Shown here: positions 23,628-34,782 of the stretch, piece by piece
How positions within the stretch are numbered: the first letter of the stretch is position 1
Layout: each line of letters starts with the position of its first letter
NCBI GenBank assembly: GCA_900073065.1
Contig: FJOG01000017.1
Span: 124,001-188,000 of the forward strand
Source of the DNA: Phialocephala subalpina
Lineage: Eukaryota > Ascomycota > Leotiomycetes > Helotiales > Mollisiaceae
Direction: 5' to 3'
Length of the DNA: 64,000 nt
Notes under the pieces: generated by a model
What the model was told of the DNA's origin: nothing
The model's input: only the letters and a program-made list of their open reading frames with translations
Database searches by the model: none
Translations under genes and position numbers: made by a program

Positions 23628-25557
23628 CTACGCCATTCCAAGACCTCTGCAAAACGCATCTCTCATGTACTCCACCCCAACCCTTCGACCAATCATCTGC
23701 TGGACTTGAAGGACCTGATCCAAAGCGGTCCCAATACTACTTTCGCCCAGCTTTCCCTGAATCCATTCTCTGTGTATCGAATCGTTTGTTTCTACCCCAG
23801 CTATGAAGAGAGGCCATTCAATCCGGTGGAAGAGAGCATCATCTTCTGATGCGAAGGTCTTATGGGCGATGCTGAGGATAGTGCGCAGAGATTGTTGAAT
23901 ATCTGTTGGACAAGGAGCACTTGGCTTACCCGGAGTGCATCGAAAGAGGTAAATGCGCACTGCATGGAAGTAGGCGATGCTCAAGTCGGCGTTGACCAAT
24001 GTTCGAGTGCGAGGTTTGGTCGTGGTTGCCGCAAGGCGGAATACGGGTGTGTATTTCTATGCGGATCAGTACATTGTGCTCTTAGTATCTGGACTTTCAA
24101 AGAGCTCTTGCCTGTTCAAGAGCAGTGAGCTCCTGTTCGAACTTCGCCTTGAGGCCGCTACCCTTCGTTGTTTTGAATACCTTGTTGATATCCTCCACCA
24201 AAATATTCAATTCGCTGTTCATTTTGAGCATCAAATAATTTTCATTGTCGTCAGCAACTTCATTGATCGGATATTCGGTTCCCCAATTGAGCGCCAAAGC
24301 CGACCTTCCGAGGTCGTAGATGGTTCCCAGCTTGCTCTTATCGGAGTTGAGATACTCAGCTAGCTTGCCACCACAATAGTAGAAGCCATATTTGATGTCC
24401 TGGTAGTAGAGGCAAGTTATCATAAGTGCCACAACGCTGCTATCCCGAGGAGTAATGCTTTGACTGCTTCGCTCTGATATATATAAACCTGCAGCAGTGC
24501 TGTAGGTGTTGTAACAGAGGGCATCTAGCTTGTGTTTCTCAATATGACCAGTGACAGTACGGCTCAACTGGTTCATATACTCGACATCCACATGCATCCA
24601 TTTCATTTTGTACAAATAGAAGAACCAAAACGTAGCCAATATACCAATGTGATCTGGCTCGGTACCACTTGTCATCTGTTCTATCAGCTGACTGGCGCCT
24701 TCACGATAATGTGTGCGAGCTGCTGCTCTCAAGTCTTCATCATGTCGGCGAAGTGCTAGGTCATTGAGAGAGACAGCGAGCAGGAGATGCATGACCATTG
24801 CCTTGCTTGATCCGATTCGTAGGAGCATACTGAGTGTCGACCATTTTGGGTGTTTCTTCGTGAACGAAGCGGAGAAGCTTGTGGAGTAATGCTGCAGAGC
24901 TTTGTGTTCGAGATCGTTCAGCATAAGTGCATTGGGCAAGGAAGTTCGAAATCCTGGCAACTCTCGAAGAACAGGAGGTGCGGTGGCAACTTGATAGTTC
25001 GTCTGAAGAAGTCGGTCTGCTGTGTACATTCGAATCATCGAGTTTACAGATGATTCGAGATGAATGTTTGACTGCCTGTCTGCTACCGGCCAACGAAGGC
25101 TTTCGGCATCGGAAAGGGGTACCAAGTTCAAGTCGTCTGTTTGCGCATCTAACCAGTCATTGACATGACATGATAGAGGGGAAGCTGTTTCGTTCTCGAC
25201 ATCTTCAAGAGTAGAATGACTCTCAGCCGCAGAGTCATTTGAGTCTTGAATCCCTTTTGGAAATATTGGGCTCGGCTGCCAATGCTCTCTTGACCTCCAC
25301 GTCCCGACTCCACGTCTCCTTTCCCTCAAAGACGGCCCAGCCTTCCAACAACATGTCAACTTGAGCCGAGAACAACGGCCACATGTTGGTTTTTCCTCAT
25401 CGCACTTCATCTTGGCAACCGTACGACATGTGATGCATCCTTCTGCATGTCAGAATCGCGCCTGTTCTGACTGAGAGGTACTGTAGCTACCATTTTTGGA
25501 CCGTCGCTTCTTCTCCTTCCTATCGGGTCTCTGCAAACATTCTTGTTCTGTAGACAT
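23628..25557 (-). CDS. Zn2Cys6 transcription factor
   Basis: Three exons (25557-25491, 25439-24112, 24056-23628), 607 residues. The first intron (51 bp) joins a basic leader (DRKEKKRRSKNG) to the zinc cluster CITCRTVAKMKCDEEKPTC-GRC...TC, placing the DNA-binding domain at residues 24-52. The spacing between cysteines 2 and 3 is seven instead of the usual six. The remainder resembles the fungal-specific regulator middle region (helical, with LEHKALQHYSTSF and TPVFRLAATTTK). The second intron (24057-24111, 55 bp) starts with GC and not GT (CAG|GCAAGA ... TACTGAT..CATAG), and its removal is needed to reach the last exon in phase. Lying between an isocitrate-lyase-like gene and a permease relic, it may have regulated them. 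Confidence 0.8.
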
Positions 25558-25926
25558 GGTGTTTGGCATGGAATATCAAGGCCCACTTGATGCAGGCACA
25601 AACCGAGACGACCGTGAGGGTTTCAATGTCCCAAGCCACCTGATAGATCCACACGAATCGGTGTCGACTTTCGCGGTCTCTTGACGTTGCGGATCGAAGC
25701 TCCTATCGGAATATTGGAAGTCTCCATTTCATATTGCTGATGCATCGCGTGTGAGGTTCGGTTGCCTGATACATATCAACAGCTGCTCTACTTTTGATAC
25801 GTTTGATAGAGCTTCGACTCAAGCAGGAGGGGTTCAAAGGTGGGGTTCTCCACGACGGCTAATTCTTCCAATCAGCACAACGACAAAGATCTACTTCCTC
25901 TTGGAGATCAATGATAATTAGGCGCA
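25558..25926. other. divergent promoter region
   Basis: About 370 bp between the Zn2Cys6 gene and the divergent permease relic. No specific site identified. Confidence 0.5.
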
Positions 25927-27744
25927 ATGCCTCGAAGTTGCATCCTTATGACAGAATTTGGCAAGATGTTCCGGCCGGGGACCGAAAAGCTTAAGAGGAG
26001 GGGTTCATATTCGAGGAAGGAGGAAGCCAGCCTGCGATGGAAGCTCGACAGGCGAATTATGCCAATTGTGATGCTGTATGTCATTCTGGCAAGTTGCGAC
26101 AAGACGTCTTCCTCGACTGGTGCCTTGTAAGTCATTTCCTCCGAATGTCTGGACCAGCACTGATCTTTGCAGATATGGTCTGAAAACTGACTGCGACCTT
26201 ACTGGCAACCGATATTCGTGGGTTGGGAGCACCTTCTATTTTGGATATTTGATAGCGTCTCTACCAGCAGCGTGGATGTTGCAGCGATTTCCAATTGCAA
26301 AGTTCACTATTGCATACCAACTTGTCTAGGGTATCCTCCTAATTGCTACTGGATTTGTCAGTAATTTCCCTGGGTTACTGGTTTTGCGAATTCTTCTTGG
26401 AGTTTTCGAGGCACCGATCATTCCTGGGAATCTGATTATGATCGGGATGTGGTACCCAAGGAAGGAGCAAGCTCTGCATCTCGGTATCTTCTACACAGGC
26501 TTTGCACAATTGATCACTAGTCCTGTTGGCTACGGGTACGTGTTTCTTCTGAATACCAAAGATCTCATGGCTAATTGATGTAGTGTCGGCTTCGTCACTG
26601 GAACATGGTTTAAACCATGGCGCCTATTCCTCTGGATTATTGGTGGCATTACGATCATTTGGACCCTCTTCATCGGGCTGTCCTTCCTGACAGTCCCGTC
26701 CCGGCAAAATTCTTGAACGAGCGCGAGAAAGCTATCATCGTCGACAGAATGAGATTGGATCAAGTCGGTATCGAGGTATGTCTTATTTCCATACCAATTC
26801 ACTGTTTTTTGTATGGGAGCTACGGGGCTGGGAGCTGTCCCAAGAGCCTGACCTGCACGCAAACGGATCGTGTCCGTTTGCTGTATGTCTCAGCTCGCAA
26901 GACGGCTCCTAGCTCCGAAGCTCTCCCAACTCTTGGCTTCTTACAGTGCCAATAAACTGGTAAAACAAGACTTGGAAATGGACCCAGTTCAGAGAAGCAA
27001 TATTAGATATCAAGACCTGGCTCTTGGTGCTGTTCAATCTCTGGATCTCTATTCCAAATGGGGGACTCACCAGTGTAAGCTTATCCCTCTCCCAATTACT
27101 TCTAGCGAAAGATTCTGATCCCAGTAGTCCACGCCACTCATCGTCAATGGTCTGGCTACACTTCTCAGCGAGCAGCGTTGCTGACAATGCCGTCTGGAAT
27201 TTTGGAGACAGTCTCTTCGTATCTATGCACCGACTGTGTTTTTTCTCCCCCTTACACGCCTCCCGAAGTTCCAGCCTCGAGGTATTATCATCATCATCGG
27301 ACTTATCGTTGGCATGGTTGCTGCCGTTTCCCTCTACACCCTTCCATTGACAGCACTCCACAACCGACTTGCAGCTATCTAAGTCTCATACTTCTATCTT
27401 GGACATATATTGTCTCTCTTGGGTTCATTACCGCGAACACGGCAGGCCACACCAAGAAGGTTACAGTCAATGCTTTGGTCTTCATCAGCTACTGCGTTTC
27501 AAACATCATTGGCCCCCAATTATTCAAAGCCAACCAAGCACCACTCTATCCGCTAGGGACTGGTGCCATTCTAGGATCATACTTCCTCTCGATTCTCACA
27601 ATGTGTTCCTACATGTTCTTCTGCTCGCACGAGAATCAGCGACGTGACAAGATGGACGAAGCAGTAGGCGAGCAGGTCCATGACGAGACAGACTTCAAGG
27701 ACTTGACAGACAAGGAGAATATCCACTTCAGGTATGTCTGGTAA
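25927..27744 (+). pseudogene. Dal5/allantoate-permease-type MFS transporter, degenerate
   Basis: Translated pieces line up in order with the anion:cation symporter (Dal5-like) family: LRWKLDRRIMPIVMLY, YSWVGSTFYFGYLIASLPA, LLGVFEAPIIPG...MWYPRKEQ, LPDSPVPAKFLNEREKAII, WKWTQFREAILDIKTWLL...IPNGGLTS, and NTAGHTKKVTVNAL..YCVSNIIGPQLF. They cannot be joined. A TAG (26327-26329) replaces the tryptophan of the conserved (I/V)WG motif, the frame shifts near 26685 just before LPDSP, the frames are broken again at about 27150-27260, and a TAA follows ..HNRLAAI near 27380. TGG to TAG is G to A, CpA to TpA on the other strand, so it fits repeat-induced point mutation. A 113-bp foldback element lies in one intron. 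The gene probably once imported allantoate, ureidosuccinate or another organic anion. Confidence 0.85.
26815..26927. repeat. 113-bp foldback element in the permease relic
   Basis: Ends are imperfect inverted repeats: GGGAGCTACGGGGCTGGGAG at the left and its relative CTCCTAGCTCCGAAGCTCTCCC at the right (about 80% match with a 2-base gap). The centre is a perfect hairpin, GCAAACGGA-TCGTG-TCCGTTTGC (about 26858-26880). No clear target-site duplication. It sits in what was an intron between the GIE and NKTWKW blocks of the transporter. Confidence 0.65.
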
Positions 27745-28095
27745 CCTGGACATTCTGAGCCTACGGAGGTACTTGAAAAATGTCTATACGATCCATACCA
27801 TGTATACCGACAATGGCCTTCTGACTTTTGATATTGCCACCTTTTTGATAGGAAAACAAACTTCGGAGAACACACAATATCACTAAAGACATAGTTAAAG
27901 TGGTTTGTTTGGACAAAGAGTTCAGATTTCCAAGATGAGACCTTCGACTCAACATCTGACTTTGCTCGAATATATGACAAGAAATCCAAACACCCATCCC
28001 ATCCAATCTCTATGAAACAAATCCAACAAGCCATGATATCATCGCAATGCATCAAACACGTACACGCTTCATAAATCATGTATCTACATCTTCCA
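27745..28095. other. convergent intergenic region
   Basis: About 350 bp between the permease relic and the 3' end of the next regulator. No feature recognised. Confidence 0.5.
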
Positions 28096-30514
28096 TCAAT
28101 ATCGCTCCTCGGCCGCGACTCCAAAACCAGGCCCTTGAGCCAGATATGTATCATACCCAACCCCACTTCCCCCACTAGAACTAACACTCGTACTCGGACT
28201 CGCCAACCCACTCCTCACGGCACTCTCTCCATCCCCTTCCCTCTCCGCTCCATAAGAGCCTACACTGCCATCTCTCGGACCTCCAACACCAAACCCACCT
28301 CCGATATTGAATCCATATCCGTATCCTTCAGCTATGCTTCTTTGTCGTCTGGTACCGCCGAGATTCTCGGACTCGCTGCCGACTCTACTTAAAGCTGGTT
28401 TCTCGGGTAGAGATTTCAGGAGAGAAGTTGAGGTGTCGAGCATATTCAACGCGAATTCCGTGAGCAGCGCATTGCCGCCATCTGCGCCGCCACCTTTCCC
28501 GGAGACGCCGAGAGTCCAGCGATACTCGCCTAGGCGCCTTCTGTACCATTCTGCTTCTTCCCTTCCCGGAGCTGTGGCCCATAATAAGGAACCAAAAGTA
28601 CCAATCAGAGCGAAGTTCGTCTTTGAAGCGAAATACCAGAAGGATCTGAGATGGGAAGAGGTGAGGCGGTTGACGAAGTCCATGGCTGAGATAAGCCGTG
28701 TCTTTGCTGCACTTCGACAGATGTGCACGATGTATGGATCGAGAGTTGGTATGTTTTGGGCAGCTGAAGATGAGGATGTAGGAGAAAGGGAGCGAATGAT
28801 GCGGCGATGTAACGTGATTTCGGTGGCGAAGTACGCGAGGTGAAGGAAGCCGGTTGATATGAGTCTGCTGGGGCTCTGGATGACCGCAGATGAATCCATA
28901 CGTAGAGATTGTGGGAGAGCCGCGAACCATTCTTTGAGTTTGAGCTGTACTGGCTTCGCGAGCTGGAGGACGAGGTGAGTGCCTTGGGCTCCGGCTTGAG
29001 TGACTGCTGCCATGGCTTGGAGAGTATAGAATGCATCTAGGACTTCGGCAAGAATCTGAGACAGGATGATCATTTGCGTGAAGAGTAGACGACCGCGCTC
29101 ATACTCGTTGCTCTCCTCGACATCTGATTCGTCGTATTCAACATCAGGGAAGTCGTTTGGCGACAGTGCCTGTACCGCCCAATTGGAAGCGAAGATGTGG
29201 GAAGGGCGTCCATGGACCAAGGACCCCCACTTGTCTTGCATGTACAACGCCCAAGCCAGTCGCTTTCGCAGTCCACGCTCCCAGGGTGGTATCTTCCAAT
29301 TAGAGCAGTCGAGATGTAATCCGAGTTCTTGACCAATGGCTATCAGTTGAGCCGTGGGGGCCCACTGGTCTCCTTCTGGTCGTTGAGAGAGCAACAGACC
29401 CGCTTGTATTGTCGAGAGCTTCGGTCTGTACATCGCATCGGCTAACGTAACACGTGCCAGTCGTTCCAATTCCCTCAAGTCAGGTCGCTGATGGCTGGAG
29501 AGCTCGTCGCTATGGTCCCACCAATTTATGGCGAGTATATATACAGCAGCCAGAATCGGAGGAGAAAACTCTCGGTACGACCTGTTATACTTCTCGTAGA
29601 AAACAGCTTTCTGTAATATAGGAAAGTTCGGATGAATGACTCTGAAATATAACTCAAGGAGCGCTGGCCCATGAGGTTTCACAAGATCCTCAATCGCGTC
29701 CGCATCATCAATGACATGCTCGTGACCTGGTGTATTGTAGTCCGGCAACATAAGAAATGTATCCACATCGCTGACTTTCCTCAATGTCCCTCGTGATAAT
29801 AAACTCTCATCCTGGGGATCGAAAGGCGATAAGTCGATGAGTGACGGTTCGAAGTCAGTCGTGGGGCCAATGTACTGGCTGTACCGGTCGTTTTGTAAAC
29901 CCAATGTTCGTTTCAATAATGTTGGTCCTCCAATATTTGCCATGTCCTCCACCAATGAATTTGTTGCTCCGAGACTCGAGACACTCGACTCAGTTGTCCT
30001 TCGTTTCCTTCCGTCTGTTCTATCTGGAGACCTGTGGCACACGACAGTTAGTACTTTTGCTTATATATATTATTTGAGGGGGAAACAGGGTATAAAGTGG
30101 GCTATGCAACAAGAAAAACCACACAGAAAGAAAAAAAGATCATGCATACCTCCGCTTCGCCGAAGATTCTTCCTTTCCCTCTGTATTCAGTTTCCTCTTT
30201 CTCGGCTGCGGGCTCTGAACAAATGTGCACTCCTGCGTATGAAACTGACACAGCACGCAGCTCGTCTGCCCCTCATGAATTACACAACGGCTCTTCCTCC
30301 TCCTGCAGGCATCGCAAGGCCTATCCTTCCTACTCCGAATATTGGTTCCCGATTCCCCAGAGTTCGAACTGCTCATGCTTGTCGAAAGCTGCGCTCTGCT
30401 AGTACCAGTCGTGAGGTAGCTATTCGAGGGCGTTTCGGTTGAGAAGTCAGGACGAGGTTTTCGCGAGGCTATAGCAATGGGAGCCGTTCGGGCGACGGCG
30501 GTTGGGTTCGACAT
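28096..30514 (-). CDS. Zn2Cys6 transcription factor, DAL81/TamA-like
   Basis: Two exons (30514-30150, 30031-28096), 766 residues, intron 118 bp (GTATGC...CACAG). The zinc cluster CDACRRRKSRC...CVLCQFHTQEC lies at about residues 67-96 and is followed by the basic linker SPQPRKRK. Then comes the block YSQYIGPTTDFEPSLIDLSP typical of DAL81/TamA relatives, and the fungal-specific regulatory domain (about 230-560) with LELYFRVIHPNFPIL and WALYMQDKWGSLVHGRPSHI. The C-terminus is Gly/Ser-rich and disordered. DAL81 (yeast) and TamA (Aspergillus) help activate urea, allantoin and GABA catabolic genes; orthology here rests on motif memory, not alignment. Four GATAA sites lie about 430 bp upstream. Neighbours are a Dal5-type permease relic and an allophanate-hydrolase-like gene, which fits nitrogen catabolism. 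Confidence 0.78.
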
Positions 30515-30944
30515 GGCGTAAATGAGGCTCGATTGGACTTGCTGATCCGAACCAGGTACCGGAATTCTGTGATCAACCGGATGACCAGCTCTGCTATCGG
30601 CGGTTGGCCCACTGCTTGGGGGCGAGCTGGACGATGCTGCAACTAGGAGGATTTGGCAGAGTCTTGGGCTCTGTCCCCTGTCCTCGGAGAAGGGCGATGG
30701 CCAGGTTTCGAGTTCGATTTTGATGTGGCTGGGTTAGCTGCCGCAGAGTTGATCTCGAAGAGGCAGGCCTAGCAGTCTGATAGAGCTGTGAGTGGTTCAG
30801 GGTACAACCGGAAGGTGCGCCTATCGTCTCCCCACTCTCTCTGACAGAGATGATGGGATGCTTATCTGCAGCGGGAATCGGTGGGAGTGTGGAAGTGGCC
30901 TGTCTGACGTCCTTGCTGCGGTCCTACAAGACCTGGTGGTTTTT

Positions 30945-30968
30945 GATAAAGATAAAGATAAAAGATAA
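30945..30968 (+). promoter_or_regulatory. cluster of four GATAA sites
   Basis: GATAA occurs at 30945, 30951, 30957 and 30964, four sites in 24 bp, about 430 bp upstream of the DAL81/TamA-like start codon. Clustered GATA sites are typical targets of fungal nitrogen regulators such as AreA/Nit2/Gln3. Nothing in the sequence proves binding; a simple-repeat origin is also possible. Confidence 0.5.
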
Positions 30969-32254
30969 GGGAGAGCTAGTAACAGCGGGACAAGCCACCG
31001 CGCGAGATCTGTCTCTCCTTTTTCTATATAAGGATATATGGGGTATTCCGTCGGGGGTTTGGCCGTCAATGGCTATCACTGCTGCACGATCCAGCCAGCG
31101 ATTGAAGCAGAATGAGGTGGTTGATACTTTTTGTCGTCATTGAGCTGGGACCACCAGTATGACCGCGCACGAGAGAAAGAATCCTCCTCTATATCAGGGA
31201 CCATGCGATCTACACCTCCAAGAAAGGACCGCGTGAACGATGAACGAAGGTGTGCGAACTACCGCCTAGAGCAGGAGTAGAAGCCGTTGAAGGAATTGAG
31301 CGGAAGATGTTGCGCGTGGGACTCTTGGTCAAGAATAGCAGGAGATAAGGCCTGCATGCGATATACATACAATATCTCTATTAAATCGATACACTAAATC
31401 CGTACCTCGCATCTGAGCCCATCTACCGGCCGTGCAGCATGAGGAGTCGGCGTTCCGGCTCTCCTTACTCTCCCCAAGCAAAGATGGACGTTTTATGACA
31501 CCAGCAAACCCTCTTTCCAGCAATTTGGTACGTAATCATGCCCTGGTACTGCTGCTGACTGGTGCTTTGTACAACCATCAATTGCTCGACCTTCGAACCA
31601 TCACCAGCTTACGATGTCTTCTCACCACTCACGATTTATATGCTTATCGCAAACCTCGCCTCGTATCTCCAAGGAACGCACGCCAGATGCAGCAACAGGC
31701 CTTGGAGGGACCACTGAATCGCTCACATTATCGGGAATCGAGGCGTGCACCCCACAATCTGGAAGCTCCACATACGTAGAGATTGCTAAAAGAAACAATT
31801 ACCGTCGCTGTCATTGGCTGAGCTTATATTGAGGCTGGGGGGTCGATGTCGGGAAGCATGTGCTGCTTGCATGAAGTGGGTAAGGGTCCTGATGGAATTA
31901 CCTAAACGCTGGAGATTGCCAGATTTTGTGACACGATGATATTAATACACAAACTCGGCCAGGCGGTGAGAAACAGAGAGCTCAGGAGATACACGTGATG
32001 CATATTTCCGGTAGCATCTTGGTGATCCCGTTCTCGAAGGTAATAAAGGTTTGATGCAATGAGAATTTAGACATTCCGGGGGAAGGAAAATGTTGTGGCG
32101 TGCCAGAACACGATGGCCTCAGAACCCAACAGTTCGGAGTCTGTCGGCATTTCATAGGCGAGGGCAGAAAGGGGCGGAAGCACAGTTCCTCATAGGCCTC
32201 GCTAAGATGCGAGTCAGAGGCCAAGCAAAATAGGGGGCTTCAGAGTAAGTGTGT

Positions 32255-32445
32255 GGTCACACCGTTTGGAACGGTCAATATCAAAAGAAGATTAGAGTCA
32301 TAGGCTTCTGATAGAGGCAGAGTCTGATGGCATTCTCAGCCGCGATTTCCTTAAGCGAAAAAAAAGGGAATTCCGAAGTATTTGTAAGGTCATACCGTGC
32401 TGAACGAAAAGGTGCATTGGAGTCATGGGCCTCTCATGTTCAGGA
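32255..32445. repeat. diverged direct duplication
   Basis: About 32255-32320 and 32388-32445 share, in order, GGTCACACCG / GGTCATACCG, GGAACG / TGAACG, and ATTAGAGTCATAGGC / ATTGGAGTCATGGGC. The period is about 133 bp. The duplication lies just downstream of the amidase fusion gene. Confidence 0.5.
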
Positions 32446-32493
32446 AATCTTCGGCCGAAATCCTCATCCGAATTACCAAGTAGACTTGACACA

Positions 32494-34782
32494 TCAATCT
32501 TCGTCCTGACCAAGGTCTCCCAGAACTTCCTCAAGCTGTGCTACCACTTTCAGTAACTCGCAATCCAGTCCAGTACCCGCAAGTATCGTTACACCAAATG
32601 GCAGCCTGATTGGCTTACCCCCACTCATATCTTCCATGTTGTACGCTCCACAAGGTACTGCAACTCCAACTAAGTCCAACACGTTGGCAAAGTGGGCAAA
32701 TGCTCCCAGTTGGCCGTTGATACCAAGGGGATCCTTGGATACCTCTTCGATAGTGGGGTGAAAGGGAGTCGTAGGTACAACCATGACGGTCAATTCATCA
32801 ACTCCATCTTCTACTTCTCTGTCAAGTCTGAGAACATCTTCCACGGCGCGCTTGTACTCTGCCTGCCTGTGCAGGTCCTTGAAGAGATCGACGGCAGAGC
32901 TGTTCCTCGCTAGCGCTCCTTCGAATACTTGTCTAGTGACTGGGTGAAGGAGTTGCTTGTTCTTCTCGAACCAACCTTCCGGGAGAATGGTCAATCGCTC
33001 CAAGACGAACGAACTGTTGTAGAGAAGTTCATTGGCTGCTGCGAATGGTTGCCAGTTGAGACTAACTAATATACCACCAGTTTTAGACATTGCCTCAACG
33101 ACCTGTGAAAATTGTTTCCGATAGATAGGGCTGCAGGCTTCGAGCGCCTCGGCAGGAGGAATACCAAAACGAAATCGAAGTTGTCGATTGGAGTTGGAGG
33201 AGAGTAGTTGTGACGGTAACTTGGCAAAGACATCCCATTTATCGAAGCCTTTACAGACATTCCAAACTTTTTCAGCATCCTCGATGTTAGCAGCAAGGAA
33301 AGAAACACAATCTTGGTGAAGACAAGCTGGCGCCACTCCTCTCGCCGAGACCGTTCCCTTGGTTGGCTTGAAGCCCACGATGCCATTGAACAGCGCAGGG
33401 ACGCGGATCGAGCCTGCGGTATCACTGCCGAGTGAGAATGATACTAATCCCTCGCTAACAGTGGCTGCGCTACCACTGCTTGATCCTCCCACAATATGTT
33501 GTTTGCTGAATGTAGAGTGTAAAGTTCCATAGGGACTTCGGCAGCCTGTCATGCCCGTCGCTAGTTGTTCCATGTTTGTCTTGCCGATGAAGAGACCACC
33601 TGCATCTATACAGTGTTGATACACAGGAGCCGATGCCTCTGGGACAAAGGACAAGGCTGGACAACCAACGGTCGTAGGTATTCCAGCGATATCAATGCTA
33701 TCTTTGACGCTGAAAGGAATTCCCCACAGCGGTGGCCTCTCATCTGGATTCGGCCATCGAGTATGGAGCTCGTTAGCGGCTCTGAGGACTTCACCTAGCG
33801 GTTGGAGATGAAGCCAGACTGATGGCTGAACTATCTTGTAGGCGTCGATTCGGTCGTAGATAGCCCGAATGACTTGCTGAGGTTTTATGCCTGCCTCGTA
33901 GTCAAGTAGCAGACTTGTGATATTGAGACTCGAGTCCCAGTGATCCGTCGCTCCCATATCAGTCTCGTCCCAAGTCTTCAACATGCCCACTTCCTCGTAG
34001 ATGATCGGCCCGCCATCGGGAGCCTGTCCCGGGAGTTTCATTGATAGGCCATCAAGAGCCACGAATCCGAGCCGTCTATAAAGTGGCGCTGCTGAGATGG
34101 TGCTCTCGAGATAGACGGAGATCGATTCTCGTCTGGCCCTCTCGAGTCCCCATTCCGTGACTAGGGTCCCAGCTCCCTGGCCCCGAAAATCCGGAAGTGT
34201 TCCGACAAAAGTAAGATCTAGATATAACAATAAGCTCAAAGAATAGCTCGAAACAAGATTAAGAGAGAATAGCAAGCCGCGGGTTGGGTAATGAGTGTGG
34301 TGTCTCGTATAGATTGCAACGGTCACCACTTGGTATTGGTGTCACGATGTCCAAGCTCAGGGTCAGTGAAGAGAGTCCGTCTTACGGTAACAAGGAGTAT
34401 TCCCAATGACGCGCATCTTGGCATCCTCTGCCTTCACAACATATTCGTCAAGATACCGCTTATTACATCCTTCGACGCGCGTGATGTCTGAAATCTGGAG
34501 AGCCTTCAATTCTGGAGCTGGGCCAGGAAGGTCCCATTTCGCAAAACTGATGATCTTATCTCCAGCCTCGGTATCTCTCACTACGAGGACAGCTTTCCTG
34601 GATTGTTCCCCTCTTTGGATGGAAGCTAGCATCTCCTGGCTGAGGTAGGAGCGCAATTCATCAAGGCTCGCCTTCGTTGGAAACTGCGCATGGAGTAGGA
34701 CATTAGATTCGAAGGCTGCTAGATGGATAACTGCAATTTCATCAACATCTGCTGCTGTGGCAGCAGAAAGTCGAAGAACCAT
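32494..34782 (-). CDS. GNAT acetyltransferase-allophanate hydrolase-like amidase fusion
   Basis: Two exons (34782-34386, 34217-32494), 706 residues, intron 168 bp (GTAAGA...TCTAG). Residues 1-200 form a GNAT domain: early MVLRLSAATAADVDEIAVIH, then LTFVGTLPDFRGQGAG, the acetyl-CoA pyrophosphate loop (R/Q-x-x-G-x-G/A), and YRRLGFV. From about 225 on comes an amidase-signature domain with the Lys-Ser-Ser triad in PFSVKDSIDIAG (Lys near 304), GGSSSGSAA (near 379) and SDTAGSIRVPA (Ser near 402). PLWGIPFSVKD, GKTNMEQLATGMTGCRSPYG and the C-terminal LPFGVTILAG resemble allophanate hydrolases (AtzF / DUR1 domain), which split allophanate to ammonia and CO2. The C-terminal accessory domain of AtzF is absent. 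The acetyl acceptor is unknown. The gene sits upstream of a DAL81/TamA-like regulator. Confidence 0.85.

Larger units (their letters stand above)
30515..32493. other. long upstream intergenic region
   Basis: About 2 kb without a convincing gene. It contains the GATAA cluster (30945-30968), isolated GATAAG-type sites at about 30859 (reverse) and 31343, and an old duplication at 32255-32445. Confidence 0.55.
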
